This document shows positions 1-7,286 of a stretch of 8,389 nt of DNA, one piece after another. This stretch comes from Methanomicrobiales archaeon (GTDB lineage: Archaea; Halobacteriota; Methanomicrobia; Methanomicrobiales; JACTUA01), in contig JAJRCM010000120.1 in NCBI GenBank assembly GCA_028678965.1, forward strand, positions 1 through 8,389, read 5' to 3'. The notes under the pieces were generated by a model. That model was not told the DNA's origin and made no database searches. It was given only the letters and a program-made list of their open reading frames with translations. The stretch's first letter is position 1, and each line of letters starts with the position of its first letter. The position numbers and the translations under genes were made by a program.

Positions 1-820
1 CCAGGAGCTCATCACCACCGCGGCACCCTGCCCGCCGGATAGCAGAGAAGAGGTGAATGGTTCTCGCGAGTCCCCCATCATACCCCGTTCCCGGGTCAAG
101 TACCAGGTCGGAGAGACCGTATGCATGGAGCGTCCTGACAAGGGAACGGAGCAGAGCGACGTCCTGGGAACCCGCAACTGCGAGAGGACACTGGAACCGC
201 AGGGCAAGCTCGGCCATACTGGCCCAGTTCTCCTGGGTTGCTGCATAGATGAGCGGCCGTCGGTTGCTGACCTTCTGCAGCGCGGAATCAAGCACCTGGC
301 GGTTGAATGTGCAGAGGATCAGGGGATAATCGGTGAGTGCTATCACCCGTTCTGCTGCGGCAGTATAGGTCACGGGATCCTGCGAGGTGCACCTGAGTGC
401 GATTCCATTGAGGGTCAGGGTTCGTCCAATATAATTGAAGGAGAATGTCTCGATCGCCCTGACCCGCTGCTCAAGTTCGTCCGCGGGAAGCGAATCATCG
501 ATATCGATGAAAATGGGGGGCGGGTTATGGTAGGTAAGCTCATGACGGTAGACGACGTACTTCCCCCCGACCTTCACCGCTTTTTCGCCGGTCCCGATGA
601 TCACGGTTCTGATGGGAGGTGCCAGAAGTTCCTGGAGTTGAGCATAGGTTGAAGCATACTCCGTCCGGAGGAGGGGAGGACACTCCTCCATCGTTCGTTC
701 ACCGTTCACCAGTTTGGTGGCGAACGCCATACAGTTCGATTCTCCGCACTCCTTGCAGTTTGTTCTCGGAAGGAGTTTGTAGACATCGATGGGACTTATC
801 TCCCGGATATTCTTTCTCAC
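1..820 (-). CDS. cdhE: ACDS gamma subunit CdhE, corrinoid iron-sulfur protein large subunit (3' end cut by window edge)
   Basis: This is the gamma subunit of acetyl-CoA decarbonylase/synthase. It pairs with CdhD to form the corrinoid Fe-S protein that carries the methyl group between the pterin and the A-cluster of CdhC. I translated the minus strand from a GTG at 820 and it stays open to base 1, giving about 273 residues; the family is usually about 450, so the C-terminal cobamide-binding part lies outside the window. The N-terminus reads VRKNISPI-like sequence leading into LLPRTNCKECGESNC, with C22, C25, C30 and C47 in the CX2CX4CX16C pattern that holds the low-potential [4Fe-4S] cluster. 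The rest is a TIM-barrel-like region with a characteristic LVLDPGTGYDGGL segment near residues 243-255. The start lies 4 bp after the cdhD stop, and a GAGGAG Shine-Dalgarno sequence inside the end of cdhD sits 8 bases upstream. Identity is very secure; the C-terminus is unseen. Confidence 0.95.
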   Translation of the reverse strand, partial: MRKNIREISPIDVYKLLPRTNCKECGESNCMAFATKLVNGERTMEECPPLLRTEYASTYAQLQELLAPPIRTVIIGTGEKAVKVGGKYVVYRHELTYHNPPPIFIDIDDSLPADELEQRVRAIETFSFNYIGRTLTLNGIALRCTSQDPVTYTAAAERVIALTDYPLILCTFNRQVLDSALQKVSNRRPLIYAATQENWASMAELALRFQCPLAVAGSQDVALLRSLVRTLHAYGLSDLVLDPGTGYDGGLARTIHLFSAIRRAGCRGGDELL

Positions 821-824
821 ACGC

Positions 825-2045
825 TCAGCTCCTCATGATCGTCCAGTCGCTGAGCGGGGCAGGGGCACTTTCGGAAAAGGCGGACAACCCTTGGACAACC
901 TCTCGCATTGTACGGACAGCAGCAGGGTGCATCATCATGAACAGGTCCACACCGGCAAAGAGGAGGGTGAGCGCGGTGATTGTCTCCCAGAGAGGACCAC
1001 GATACTCTTTGGGTCCATACAGGGGATCCATCGCGATCCACGCTTCCCGTGCCGCCCAGGCATTGGTTGACGCTGAGACAACCGGGTGCTGGAGTTCCGC
1101 ATCCCCCATCAGGGCGGCAAATCGTGCCCGTTCGTAGATAGTGAATGAATACTCTAAGCCGTAGCCCAGGGCTGTCGTGGTAAGATCCATGACGATATGG
1201 TCGGGGGGAAGGTACTCGTACAGACGCCGGTTCAATTCTTTCGCAGTGTTCAGTTCAAGCCCGGTGAACGCGAGTATCAGCTGGTCGTACGTTTTTGCTG
1301 CCATGGCGACTTCTTCGAGGGTTTTTGATTCAACCATGTCCATGGTAACGGAATTTAGAACGACCCGTTCACCAGCGGCGACCTCCGCCACCTTGGCAAA
1401 GACTGCGGCATCTTTTTTCGGTTCCCCACATCCCCCAATAATGAGGGGCACGTCCACTGCCTGAAGGATATTCTCTACGGTCGTTGCAGCAACCCGAGGA
1501 CTGGTATCTGCGATGAGAGGATCGGTACTCAACAGGTGAATGGTGACGATGTCAGCCCCAAACTTCTGCACATTCAGCCGAGCCCATTCTGCGGGATCCT
1601 CCATCACATCGAGGATATTCTCCTTGAGGGTTTTAGGCATCGAGACATAGGTATCGAACACGTCGAGAGCAACCGGGGGCTGGTGGGGACTATGCACCTC
1701 AGATGAGGTGAACGGGGGTGTCGTTGACCCCCCAATGGTTACTGTCGTTCGGCGGCTGCCCCCCTCTGCCCGGGTTGCGCCGAGGGTAACTTCCCTTACC
1801 CGTCCTGGATAGGATTCCTGGATTGGAGTGAAGCCTTCCAGTAATAGTTCGGTCGGGAGAGGGAATTGGGGGGGTGTTGCCGGTACGAGGGATCCCTGCT
1901 GGAGCCAGAGATCGAGGTCACCTATCTCCATTTCGAAATTCTCGAGTTCCACTCGATCGACCACCGAGAGGATTTTGAGGAGCCGAAGCCCAAGCTCCTT
2001 GATGAGCTCACTCTCATTGACCGGTTTTCTCTCTTCCTCAGCCAC
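825..2045 (-). CDS. cdhD: ACDS delta subunit CdhD, corrinoid iron-sulfur protein small subunit
   Basis: CdhD is the partner of CdhE in the cobamide-dependent methyl carrier of the ACDS complex. The product is about 406 aa and resembles archaeal CdhD throughout its barrel domain: ALDVFDTYVSMPKTLKEN, WARLNVQKFGADIVTIHL, STDPLI, AVDVPLIIGGCGEPKKD, KELNRRL, TTALGYGLEYSF, STNAWAAREAWI, YGPKEYRGPLWE and LFMMMHP, in that order. The first ~90 residues are a poorly conserved, charged and then proline-rich leader, shorter than the Gly/Ala-rich one I recall from Methanosarcina. I chose the GTG at 2045 because GGTGA lies 5 bases upstream. A GTG at 2054 would add three residues but has only an AAGG directly abutting it. 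Either start overlaps the cdhC stop, so the two genes are likely translationally coupled. One oddity: the usually conserved MDPTT motif reads MDLTT here. The stop is 4 bp before cdhE. Confidence 0.95.
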   Translation of the reverse strand: MAEEERKPVNESELIKELGLRLLKILSVVDRVELENFEMEIGDLDLWLQQGSLVPATPPQFPLPTELLLEGFTPIQESYPGRVREVTLGATRAEGGSRRTTVTIGGSTTPPFTSSEVHSPHQPPVALDVFDTYVSMPKTLKENILDVMEDPAEWARLNVQKFGADIVTIHLLSTDPLIADTSPRVAATTVENILQAVDVPLIIGGCGEPKKDAAVFAKVAEVAAGERVVLNSVTMDMVESKTLEEVAMAAKTYDQLILAFTGLELNTAKELNRRLYEYLPPDHIVMDLTTTALGYGLEYSFTIYERARFAALMGDAELQHPVVSASTNAWAAREAWIAMDPLYGPKEYRGPLWETITALTLLFAGVDLFMMMHPAAVRTMREVVQGLSAFSESAPAPLSDWTIMRS

Positions 2046-3429
2046 GACCTTCACCCTTTTTCGGTTTCTGCGGGCGGAGTGGCTGTAATATCACCTTCTC
2101 CGCTGTTATCCGTGCATTTTTCAGGATAATACGAATCCCTCCCTGAGTAATAGGAACTTCTCGCGCAGTAAATACCTGAAGCCCTCCTTCGGGAACGGGT
2201 TCGGCGACCAGTTCCTTCTTCCATCGCTGAACGACGGGGTGTTTCTTCTCCTCAAGAAATGCTCGGAGCGATTCAAGCGTGGAGACATCCTTCTCGGTCG
2301 CTATTTTATCGTAGATATCGGCGGGGATGTTCTCTTTCATCCGCTCTTTGATCTCGGACGGCATCCACACGACTGCCCGATACCCCCCATCAGCTTGGAG
2401 GAAGCGGGGCGATCGCATATACTCCAGCGAAATACCGTGAAAGCCCTCCACCTGTCGTCCTCCTGCAGTAGAATCCGCCATAGTGGAGAACGGGAGACCA
2501 TTGACGGTTGGGTCGGGGAACCTTCGATGAACGATCCCAAATCCCTCGACTTCGGGGATGTAGAATGCTATCCCCTCAAAACAACCGCATGAGGTATGCG
2601 GGCGCCCGAACGCACTGTACAAATATATCTGGTTGATCTCGCCGAGGGACTTATTCTTCGCACTCTCGTTGACACCTGAAAATTCCCCCCGCACCGGGTC
2701 CAGACACTCCCCCTTTTCAATAGGGAAGATGGGTCCTTTGGGATCGATGGAGGCGGCAGCTCTCCCATCGAACCAGCTGATGGCCCCGCAGTTTGCGTAG
2801 CGCTGTGGGGTGATGACGCAGATATGGGAGGGAGCGAACGACTGGCAGAGAGCGCACCCGTAAAAGGTATCCACCTCATCATCGGTGAGCCCTCGAGCTC
2901 GTGCGTCCCGTTCATCATATATCTTCCTCGCTTCACGGTATATTTCTTCGACCCTGAAGGGATCGGTCAGGAAGGTTACCTGCATCTTCTCAATAATGGG
3001 GAGCTCATTCTTGAAGAGGGTGAGGAGCACTTTCCCTACGAAGGTGAACGAGTTCAACCCTTTTGCAAATGCTCTCTTCGAGATACGAATCCAGATATCG
3101 TAGCGCTGGTTCAGGTGCATGACTCCCTGGAGGTAGTTGCTGAACTCGTGTATTCGCCGTTCAAGCACACCCTCGATAGCTTCTTCGAGTTTCGGACCGG
3201 CGACCTCGATAAGAATCCCGAAAGGATTGCTCGTTCCCTCCCCCATCTGACTGAGATCCGGCCCGATGACCTGGATCTTGCCATCCTCAATTTTGTCCGG
3301 TGTGAGGACCCTCACCAGCTCGAATTTTTCTTTGACATCTGGCCCACCGAGCTCAAGGTACATGTCCTTCCTGCGGATTCGTTCTCCCTCATGAACCACC
3401 CCTACCTCAACAGGAATATCCTCAAACAT
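2038..3429 (-). CDS. cdhC: ACDS beta subunit CdhC, acetyl-CoA synthase
   Basis: CdhC is the acetyl-CoA synthase subunit. Its A-cluster (a binuclear Ni site bridged to [4Fe-4S]) joins methyl, CO and CoA into acetyl-CoA, or reverses this. From the ATG at 3429 the protein has 463 aa, a normal length for the archaeal form, which lacks the N-terminal CODH-contact domain of bacterial AcsB. A-cluster cysteines are visible at 192, 195, 204 and 214 (FYGCALCQSFAPSHICV... ANCGAISWFDGRAAA) and 281 and 283 (HTSCGCFE). Other family signatures are HLNQRYDIWIR, LPIIEKMQVTF, FLQADGGYRAVVWMP and IATEKDVSTLESLRAFL. Residues ~410-427 form a short linker, followed by a GGIRIILKNARITAEKVIL tail typical of CdhC. 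The ATG has GGGGA 9 bases upstream. A GTG at 3438, overlapping the cdhB stop as GTGA, is possible but the GGGGA abuts it, so I prefer the ATG. The end overlaps cdhD. Confidence 0.96.
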   Translation of the reverse strand: MFEDIPVEVGVVHEGERIRRKDMYLELGGPDVKEKFELVRVLTPDKIEDGKIQVIGPDLSQMGEGTSNPFGILIEVAGPKLEEAIEGVLERRIHEFSNYLQGVMHLNQRYDIWIRISKRAFAKGLNSFTFVGKVLLTLFKNELPIIEKMQVTFLTDPFRVEEIYREARKIYDERDARARGLTDDEVDTFYGCALCQSFAPSHICVITPQRYANCGAISWFDGRAAASIDPKGPIFPIEKGECLDPVRGEFSGVNESAKNKSLGEINQIYLYSAFGRPHTSCGCFEGIAFYIPEVEGFGIVHRRFPDPTVNGLPFSTMADSTAGGRQVEGFHGISLEYMRSPRFLQADGGYRAVVWMPSEIKERMKENIPADIYDKIATEKDVSTLESLRAFLEEKKHPVVQRWKKELVAEPVPEGGLQVFTAREVPITQGGIRIILKNARITAEKVILQPLRPQKPKKGEGRG

Positions 3430-3434
3430 GCTCG

Positions 3435-3974
3435 TCACTCCCCAAGGTCGCGGATGATTGCCTGTAGGTTGATGATCCAGTCCTTGATGGAGATATTGGG
3501 AAATGACCAGTTTGCATTCGGGTGATAGACATTATCGAGAGTCATCGTTTTGAGGTGAGGTGCGAAGTTTTTCAGGCCGGAGAGGAGGGTCCAGGCAAGC
3601 GAGTAGGGAAGGCCAGCAAACATAGCGAGATCGTAGGGACCGTTCCCATCGATCCCCTTCCAGGTAGGGTCTGCGAGACGGTTGCCTATGTCCACTGCGG
3701 ACATGATGCTAGCAGGAGTGAACCTCCGACCAAGGAACGCATTTCCCGTGTGGGCGGTAGCGACAACCGGTATACCGGTATTTGTCGCAAGATCGATCAC
3801 GTAATCAATCAGTTTCTTATCTTCCATCTCGATCTCAGCCGCGAGATGCCCAATAACCAGGATAGGTCGGCGTGCCCGTCGGATCATCGCTTCCGCAACC
3901 TCGGGCTTGGTGATCAGGGAGGCCCGTTTGGGTCCCCCCACCTCTGCCGTCATCCATGCCTCGTTGTTCGCCAT
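3435..3974 (-). CDS. cdhB: ACDS epsilon subunit CdhB
   Basis: CdhB is the epsilon subunit, which binds CdhA to form the alpha2-epsilon2 CO dehydrogenase component. Its family fold resembles DHS-type nucleotide-binding domains. It has no metal site, and its role is probably structural or in electron transfer to CdhA. The product has 179 aa, close to the usual ~170. Supporting segments are RRPILVIGHLAAEIE (about 36-50), a short VVATAHTGNAFLGR stretch (70-83), PYDLAMFAGLPYSLAWTLLSGLKNFAPHLKT (113-143) and the near-diagnostic YHPNANWSFPNIS (150-162). It has only one or no cysteines, in keeping with the family. The start codon shares one base with the cdhA stop (TGATG), and GGTGA lies 7 bases upstream inside cdhA, so translation is probably coupled to the alpha subunit, consistent with 1:1 stoichiometry. 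The stop lies at the cdhC start region. Confidence 0.95.
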   Translation of the reverse strand: MANNEAWMTAEVGGPKRASLITKPEVAEAMIRRARRPILVIGHLAAEIEMEDKKLIDYVIDLATNTGIPVVATAHTGNAFLGRRFTPASIMSAVDIGNRLADPTWKGIDGNGPYDLAMFAGLPYSLAWTLLSGLKNFAPHLKTMTLDNVYHPNANWSFPNISIKDWIINLQAIIRDLGE

Positions 3975-6328
3975 CAGACCTTCACCTTTGCCTTACGGAT
4001 CATTCGGGGGAGGAGTGTCGGATCAGGAATTGTCCGTTCCTTCCACTGTTTCTCATTGAGCATCTTCACGATCTCATCTTTCATGGTGATGGGGACATCC
4101 GCCATGGTGCGGACGTAGAGATGAACGTCATCAGGAATGCTTCCGAAGTTCCGCTTATGGAGATCGACATAATTGGTCAGCTTGATAGCCCTTCCCTTGG
4201 AGGTATCATTGGGACGCATGCACAGCTTGGCAATCATCACCATAGCTTCCTCCTTCGTCTCCGCTGCGACAAAGAGGTGTTCTGGGGCAGGACTGGTGTA
4301 TACTTTATCACCGGTTCGTGCATCATAGGTGTACCACAGCTCCTCCTTGTCCCGGCGGCCGAGCAACATACGCCGGTACTTGGTACCGTGGGGACCCACC
4401 ACGACTGGAATCCCCAATCTCCAGAATCCGCTGGCGATAGCCGCCGCTTTCTGGGTCATCGCTCCCCAGGCAACACCCACCGCCCCGACACGGTTATAGA
4501 CATAATCGGCAATTTCTTCGTAGTTACCCCGCAAATTCCTCCGGGCAAAAATACTCGCTATCTTAACGGCAGCGCCAGCAATATGAGCATTCGAGACACA
4601 GGATCCCACATTAACTACCCCTCCTGCCTCGAAGGACCCGGGAAAGAGCTCGTACGCGGTTTTACCTTCATCATTTTTGTACATGCCAGCAGCAATTGCA
4701 GCGCATCCTGAGGTGCAGACAATGTAGCGACGCTTTGCAAACTCAATCACCATTTCTGCAACCTCCTTCCCCCCTTTGGGGAAGTTCGGGCACCCGACGA
4801 ATGCAACGACCCCGGGGATCTCACCGAGAACAATCGGACCTCCAACCTGACGTATCTCGATATCCTGGATGGCTCCGCGTCCTGCGCGGATCTTGTACTT
4901 TTCCTCCTTCACCTTCTCCTGAGCGGCCCCGAGTATCATGCTGTGAATGGGTATCTTCTGAGGGCAGGCCTGCTCGCATCGGGCACACCCGACGCATTCG
5001 TCATACATTTCCTCGAGAAGTGCAAAGTTCCCTTTCCCCGCGGCCTTCATAGCCTCAGGAATGGCTGCATCATTAGGGCAGGATCGCCGGCACTCCTTGC
5101 ACTGGTTACACTTTCGGGCAATCTCTTTCAATTCCTCCTTTTTAGGAAAGAAACCCATTTTTTTGCGTTTCGGTGCAACCTGGATGGCGGTCTTTGTTGC
5201 GACCTCCCCCACCTGATTCGTCTCAAGAATGAGAACACCGGGTACTTTTTCGCTCACCATATCGGCCACGATATCATCCGGCCGGTCATTCGTTCGATCT
5301 TCGAGGCCGAGGCAGTTTTTCTGGTTGGTCGCGATGAGCGGTGCATGAATCCGCTGGGCTTCGATGAGAAGGTCCGCTCTCACGCATTGTTCATCCACAA
5401 CAATGACATCCGGTACCCCGCTGCGCACGTAGCGCAACTGCCACGAGATAGGCCCTATTATCTTCGCTTTCGGGGTGTATCTCGAGATGTCGAGCGAGGT
5501 ACAGCATATCCCGGTGAGCTCCACCTCCTCGGTAAGCTTGGTCTTCTGGAGATAATCGACGATGTTCACCGCCGGGGGGACATTGTGACCAACGACAAGA
5601 ATTACCGGCTTTGAAGTATCCACCGCCCCCATCCCCAGCTCAATGAGAGGAGTTTCCTCCTCCGCCTTCGGGAATCCGAATGCCGATATCTGGGCGATAT
5701 CGGCGACCTCCATTGCTACTTGGTCAATCATCCCGGCATGGAACACTTTTGACTCAAAGTCCACACTGCTTCCTTCCTGCCCGGTGTGGGTGACCGCGAG
5801 CAACTGGGTGAGCTGGTTCTCAAGGTAATCAAGCACCTCGTCTAGATCACCGATTGTTTCCGGTTTTATGCCGCAGACGAGCCGGATGAGTGGTGCCTCC
5901 ACCTCGACATTGTGACCCCCTACATCGAGGGGGTGATCCTTTCCAAATTTCTCTGAGATGCTGGTGACAAGTTCCCGGGCATGTCCGATGTGGGTGGCAG
6001 CACCGATACAGACCGTGATGAGGACCGTGCGTGACTGCTGGGCAGGCATGGAGATACCGCACGCACCGCGTTTCGGTCCGGTCAAGTCACACTTCCCCTG
6101 AGTACACAAGCAGCACATGTCGCAGAACGGCATGTAAAATGGTTTATACCGTTCCAGGAGTTTCTTGTCCCACTCACGGAGCGTTGTCAGGCTGGGGAAG
6201 GGGGTAGGACCCATCGGCTCCTCCCACTTCTCCTCTTTAGCTTGACCAATGGAGAGTTGAAGATCCTTGATATTCCCAAAATCCGTTTTTAATTCTCCTA
6301 TTTTCATTTTCAAGCCTTTTTTCTTCAC
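3974..6328 (-). CDS. cdhA: ACDS alpha subunit CdhA, Ni-containing CO dehydrogenase
   Basis: CdhA is the Ni-Fe-S carbon monoxide dehydrogenase of the ACDS complex and interconverts CO2 and CO. The product has 784 aa, typical of archaeal CdhA. An N-terminal cysteine cluster (C69, C72, C73, C75, C80, C90; PFCDMCCLCTQGKC then RGACG) supplies ligands for the B and D [4Fe-4S] clusters. H113 and H116 match the conserved histidines near the active site. C-cluster ligand candidates are H248 (VVGHNV), C275/C276, C315 (DEQCV), C513 (VGCPNF), C542 (SGCAA) and C577 (GSCVSN). K627 in TQKAAA matches the catalytic lysine of the family. An inserted two-cluster ferredoxin domain, C407/410/413/417 and C445/448/451/455, marks the archaeal form. 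The start is uncertain: GTG at 6328 has GGTGA 5 bases upstream, while ATG at 6307 (MKIGELKTDFG) has only AAGG but agrees with the usual family N-terminus. It is the first structural gene after the leader. Confidence 0.96.
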   Translation of the reverse strand: MKKKGLKMKIGELKTDFGNIKDLQLSIGQAKEEKWEEPMGPTPFPSLTTLREWDKKLLERYKPFYMPFCDMCCLCTQGKCDLTGPKRGACGISMPAQQSRTVLITVCIGAATHIGHARELVTSISEKFGKDHPLDVGGHNVEVEAPLIRLVCGIKPETIGDLDEVLDYLENQLTQLLAVTHTGQEGSSVDFESKVFHAGMIDQVAMEVADIAQISAFGFPKAEEETPLIELGMGAVDTSKPVILVVGHNVPPAVNIVDYLQKTKLTEEVELTGICCTSLDISRYTPKAKIIGPISWQLRYVRSGVPDVIVVDEQCVRADLLIEAQRIHAPLIATNQKNCLGLEDRTNDRPDDIVADMVSEKVPGVLILETNQVGEVATKTAIQVAPKRKKMGFFPKKEELKEIARKCNQCKECRRSCPNDAAIPEAMKAAGKGNFALLEEMYDECVGCARCEQACPQKIPIHSMILGAAQEKVKEEKYKIRAGRGAIQDIEIRQVGGPIVLGEIPGVVAFVGCPNFPKGGKEVAEMVIEFAKRRYIVCTSGCAAIAAGMYKNDEGKTAYELFPGSFEAGGVVNVGSCVSNAHIAGAAVKIASIFARRNLRGNYEEIADYVYNRVGAVGVAWGAMTQKAAAIASGFWRLGIPVVVGPHGTKYRRMLLGRRDKEELWYTYDARTGDKVYTSPAPEHLFVAAETKEEAMVMIAKLCMRPNDTSKGRAIKLTNYVDLHKRNFGSIPDDVHLYVRTMADVPITMKDEIVKMLNEKQWKERTIPDPTLLPRMIRKAKVKV

Positions 6329-6491
6329 AATTCACCCAGCCATGTATCCGTAGGTAGATCTCAACAAGGGCACTATTTCAAGTTTGTCTTATGGCATCTC
6401 GAATAAAGACGATGGCGCCTCACCCGTTCCCCGAATTCTGGCGCACACTGGGCAGTGAGACCAGACATGATCAGAATAAAAAGGTTGGCGG
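6329..6491 (-). promoter_or_regulatory. Leader region between the second ATPase gene and cdhA
   Basis: This 163-bp gap is the only sizeable one within the cluster and is the natural place for a promoter or control site for the cdh structural genes. Read on the minus strand, it starts after the ATPase stop with a short T5 run (6482-6478), a weak candidate for partial termination. A nested inverted repeat follows (6465-6437). Nearer cdhA there are two AT-richer patches, TCTTTATTCGA around 6409-6399 and AAACTTGAAATAG at 6385-6373, either of which could be a poor TATA box; the second would place a start site roughly 20 bases before cdhA. None is a convincing consensus element. GGTGA just before 6328 is the likely Shine-Dalgarno sequence. 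The element may allow separate or stronger expression of the enzyme genes than of the ATPases, but the sequence does not prove it. Confidence 0.35.
6437..6465. repeat. Nested inverted repeat in the cdhA leader
   Basis: Two nested arm pairs are visible on the plus strand: TCTGG (6437-6441) pairs with CCAGA (6461-6465), and CACTG (6446-6450) pairs with CAGTG (6453-6457). The inner arms are separated by 2 bases, and the outer spacers are 4 and 3 bases. As DNA it could be a dyad operator for a dimeric regulator; as RNA it could fold as a stem with a small internal loop, the innermost pair opening to leave a GCCC-type tetraloop. No T-run follows it in the direction of transcription, so it is not a typical terminator. 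Short inverted repeats arise by chance, so function is unproven. Confidence 0.5.
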
Positions 6492-7286
6492 TCACGTTAC
6501 GTATCCTATCCGCTTCAGGATATTTCTGACCGATTGGTATCCTGGCGAATCATCAGGAAGTTCAAGAAGGGATTTGCCCCCAAAGACGAACTCTGCTACC
6601 ATCCTGTCGTTGGCGATTGTTCCGATGTACTCTACCCCCTCGATTGTTTCGGCACGGGGGACATTCTCTCTCTGGCACATGAATCCTCCGACAATCGAAA
6701 ACCGTTCAAACTCGATATGAACCTCCCGAGCGATTCGTAATGCCCGTCGTACATTATCGAAAGACTTTTTTGACGGCCCGACCACATCAAAAATCTCATT
6801 CACCTTGGTAACCACCCGCCGATTGAGATGTTCAAGGCCAGCTGGTGAATCAATTAGGATGTATCGGTACTGTTTGATAATCGAACTCAGTGCATTTTTG
6901 AGGGCTGCATCCGGCAGGCAGTAGCAACCCTCTACCCATTTCGTACCCACTGCCAGAAGGTCGAAGGTATCTCCCTCATAGAGCGACTTCTCCCAGATCT
7001 TACTCTCTATTCGCTCGGTGGGGGATACACCGACGGTAGTTCCCCCTTCTTCAAGGAATGTTTCTGCCAGCAGTTCAGCGATAGTCTTTTTTTGCTCTCT
7101 CTCAAGGTCAACTCCCACCATTTCGGCGAGACTCTGATCGGGATCAACATCAACGAGAAGGAGAGGTGTATCTTTTTGTTCAACGAAGCACTTTGCCATC
7201 AGGGCGACGAAGCTTGTTTTACCGGTCCCACCTCTTCCAATAGTAACGATGATCGTCGGTGTATTCCTTTTCTTTGGTAACGACAT
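6492..7286 (-). CDS. CooC-like nickel-insertion ATPase, variant P-loop (MinD/ParA-type fold)
   Basis: This 264-aa P-loop ATPase belongs to the CooC/MinD/ParA class and is probably a maturation factor for the nickel centres of CdhA or CdhC. The P-loop is at 17-24 (GRGGTGKT). The usual signature lysine at the second position is arginine (R18), so it is not a canonical deviant Walker A. LLLVDVDPDQSLAEMVG (42-58) matches the switch region after the nucleotide site, C121-Y-C123 gives the CxC metal motif of CooC, and ILIDSPAGLEHLNRR (143-157) is the Walker B-like DxxAGxEHL segment shared with CooC. DVVGPSKKSFDNVRRA (167-182) is also CooC-like. It overlaps the upstream cooC by one base (TAATG), and a GAGGAG Shine-Dalgarno sequence lies inside that gene, so the two are probably made together and may form a heterodimer. 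It diverges clearly from its neighbour, so it is not a recent duplicate. Metal and client are not visible from sequence. Confidence 0.85.
   Translation of the reverse strand: MSLPKKRNTPTIIVTIGRGGTGKTSFVALMAKCFVEQKDTPLLLVDVDPDQSLAEMVGVDLEREQKKTIAELLAETFLEEGGTTVGVSPTERIESKIWEKSLYEGDTFDLLAVGTKWVEGCYCLPDAALKNALSSIIKQYRYILIDSPAGLEHLNRRVVTKVNEIFDVVGPSKKSFDNVRRALRIAREVHIEFERFSIVGGFMCQRENVPRAETIEGVEYIGTIANDRMVAEFVFGGKSLLELPDDSPGYQSVRNILKRIGYVT

Noticed and set aside
53..652. Open plus-strand frame of about 199 codons at the left edge
   Set aside because: It lies opposite cdhE, whose translation is unmistakable. The plus-strand product is low in structure, Gly/Arg/Cys-rich and resembles no family.
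2824..3525. Plus-strand frame of about 233 codons opposite cdhC
   Set aside because: It is antisense to well-conserved cdhC and cdhB sequence, and its product has no recognisable domain; long antisense frames are expected in GC-balanced coding DNA.
3522..5614. Several plus-strand frames of about 120-250 codons opposite cdhB and cdhA
   Set aside because: Each mirrors the codon pattern of the real minus-strand genes and lacks any motif of its own.
6437..6465. Intrinsic terminator at the inverted repeat
   Set aside because: No T-run follows on the minus strand, and archaeal termination relies mainly on T-runs.
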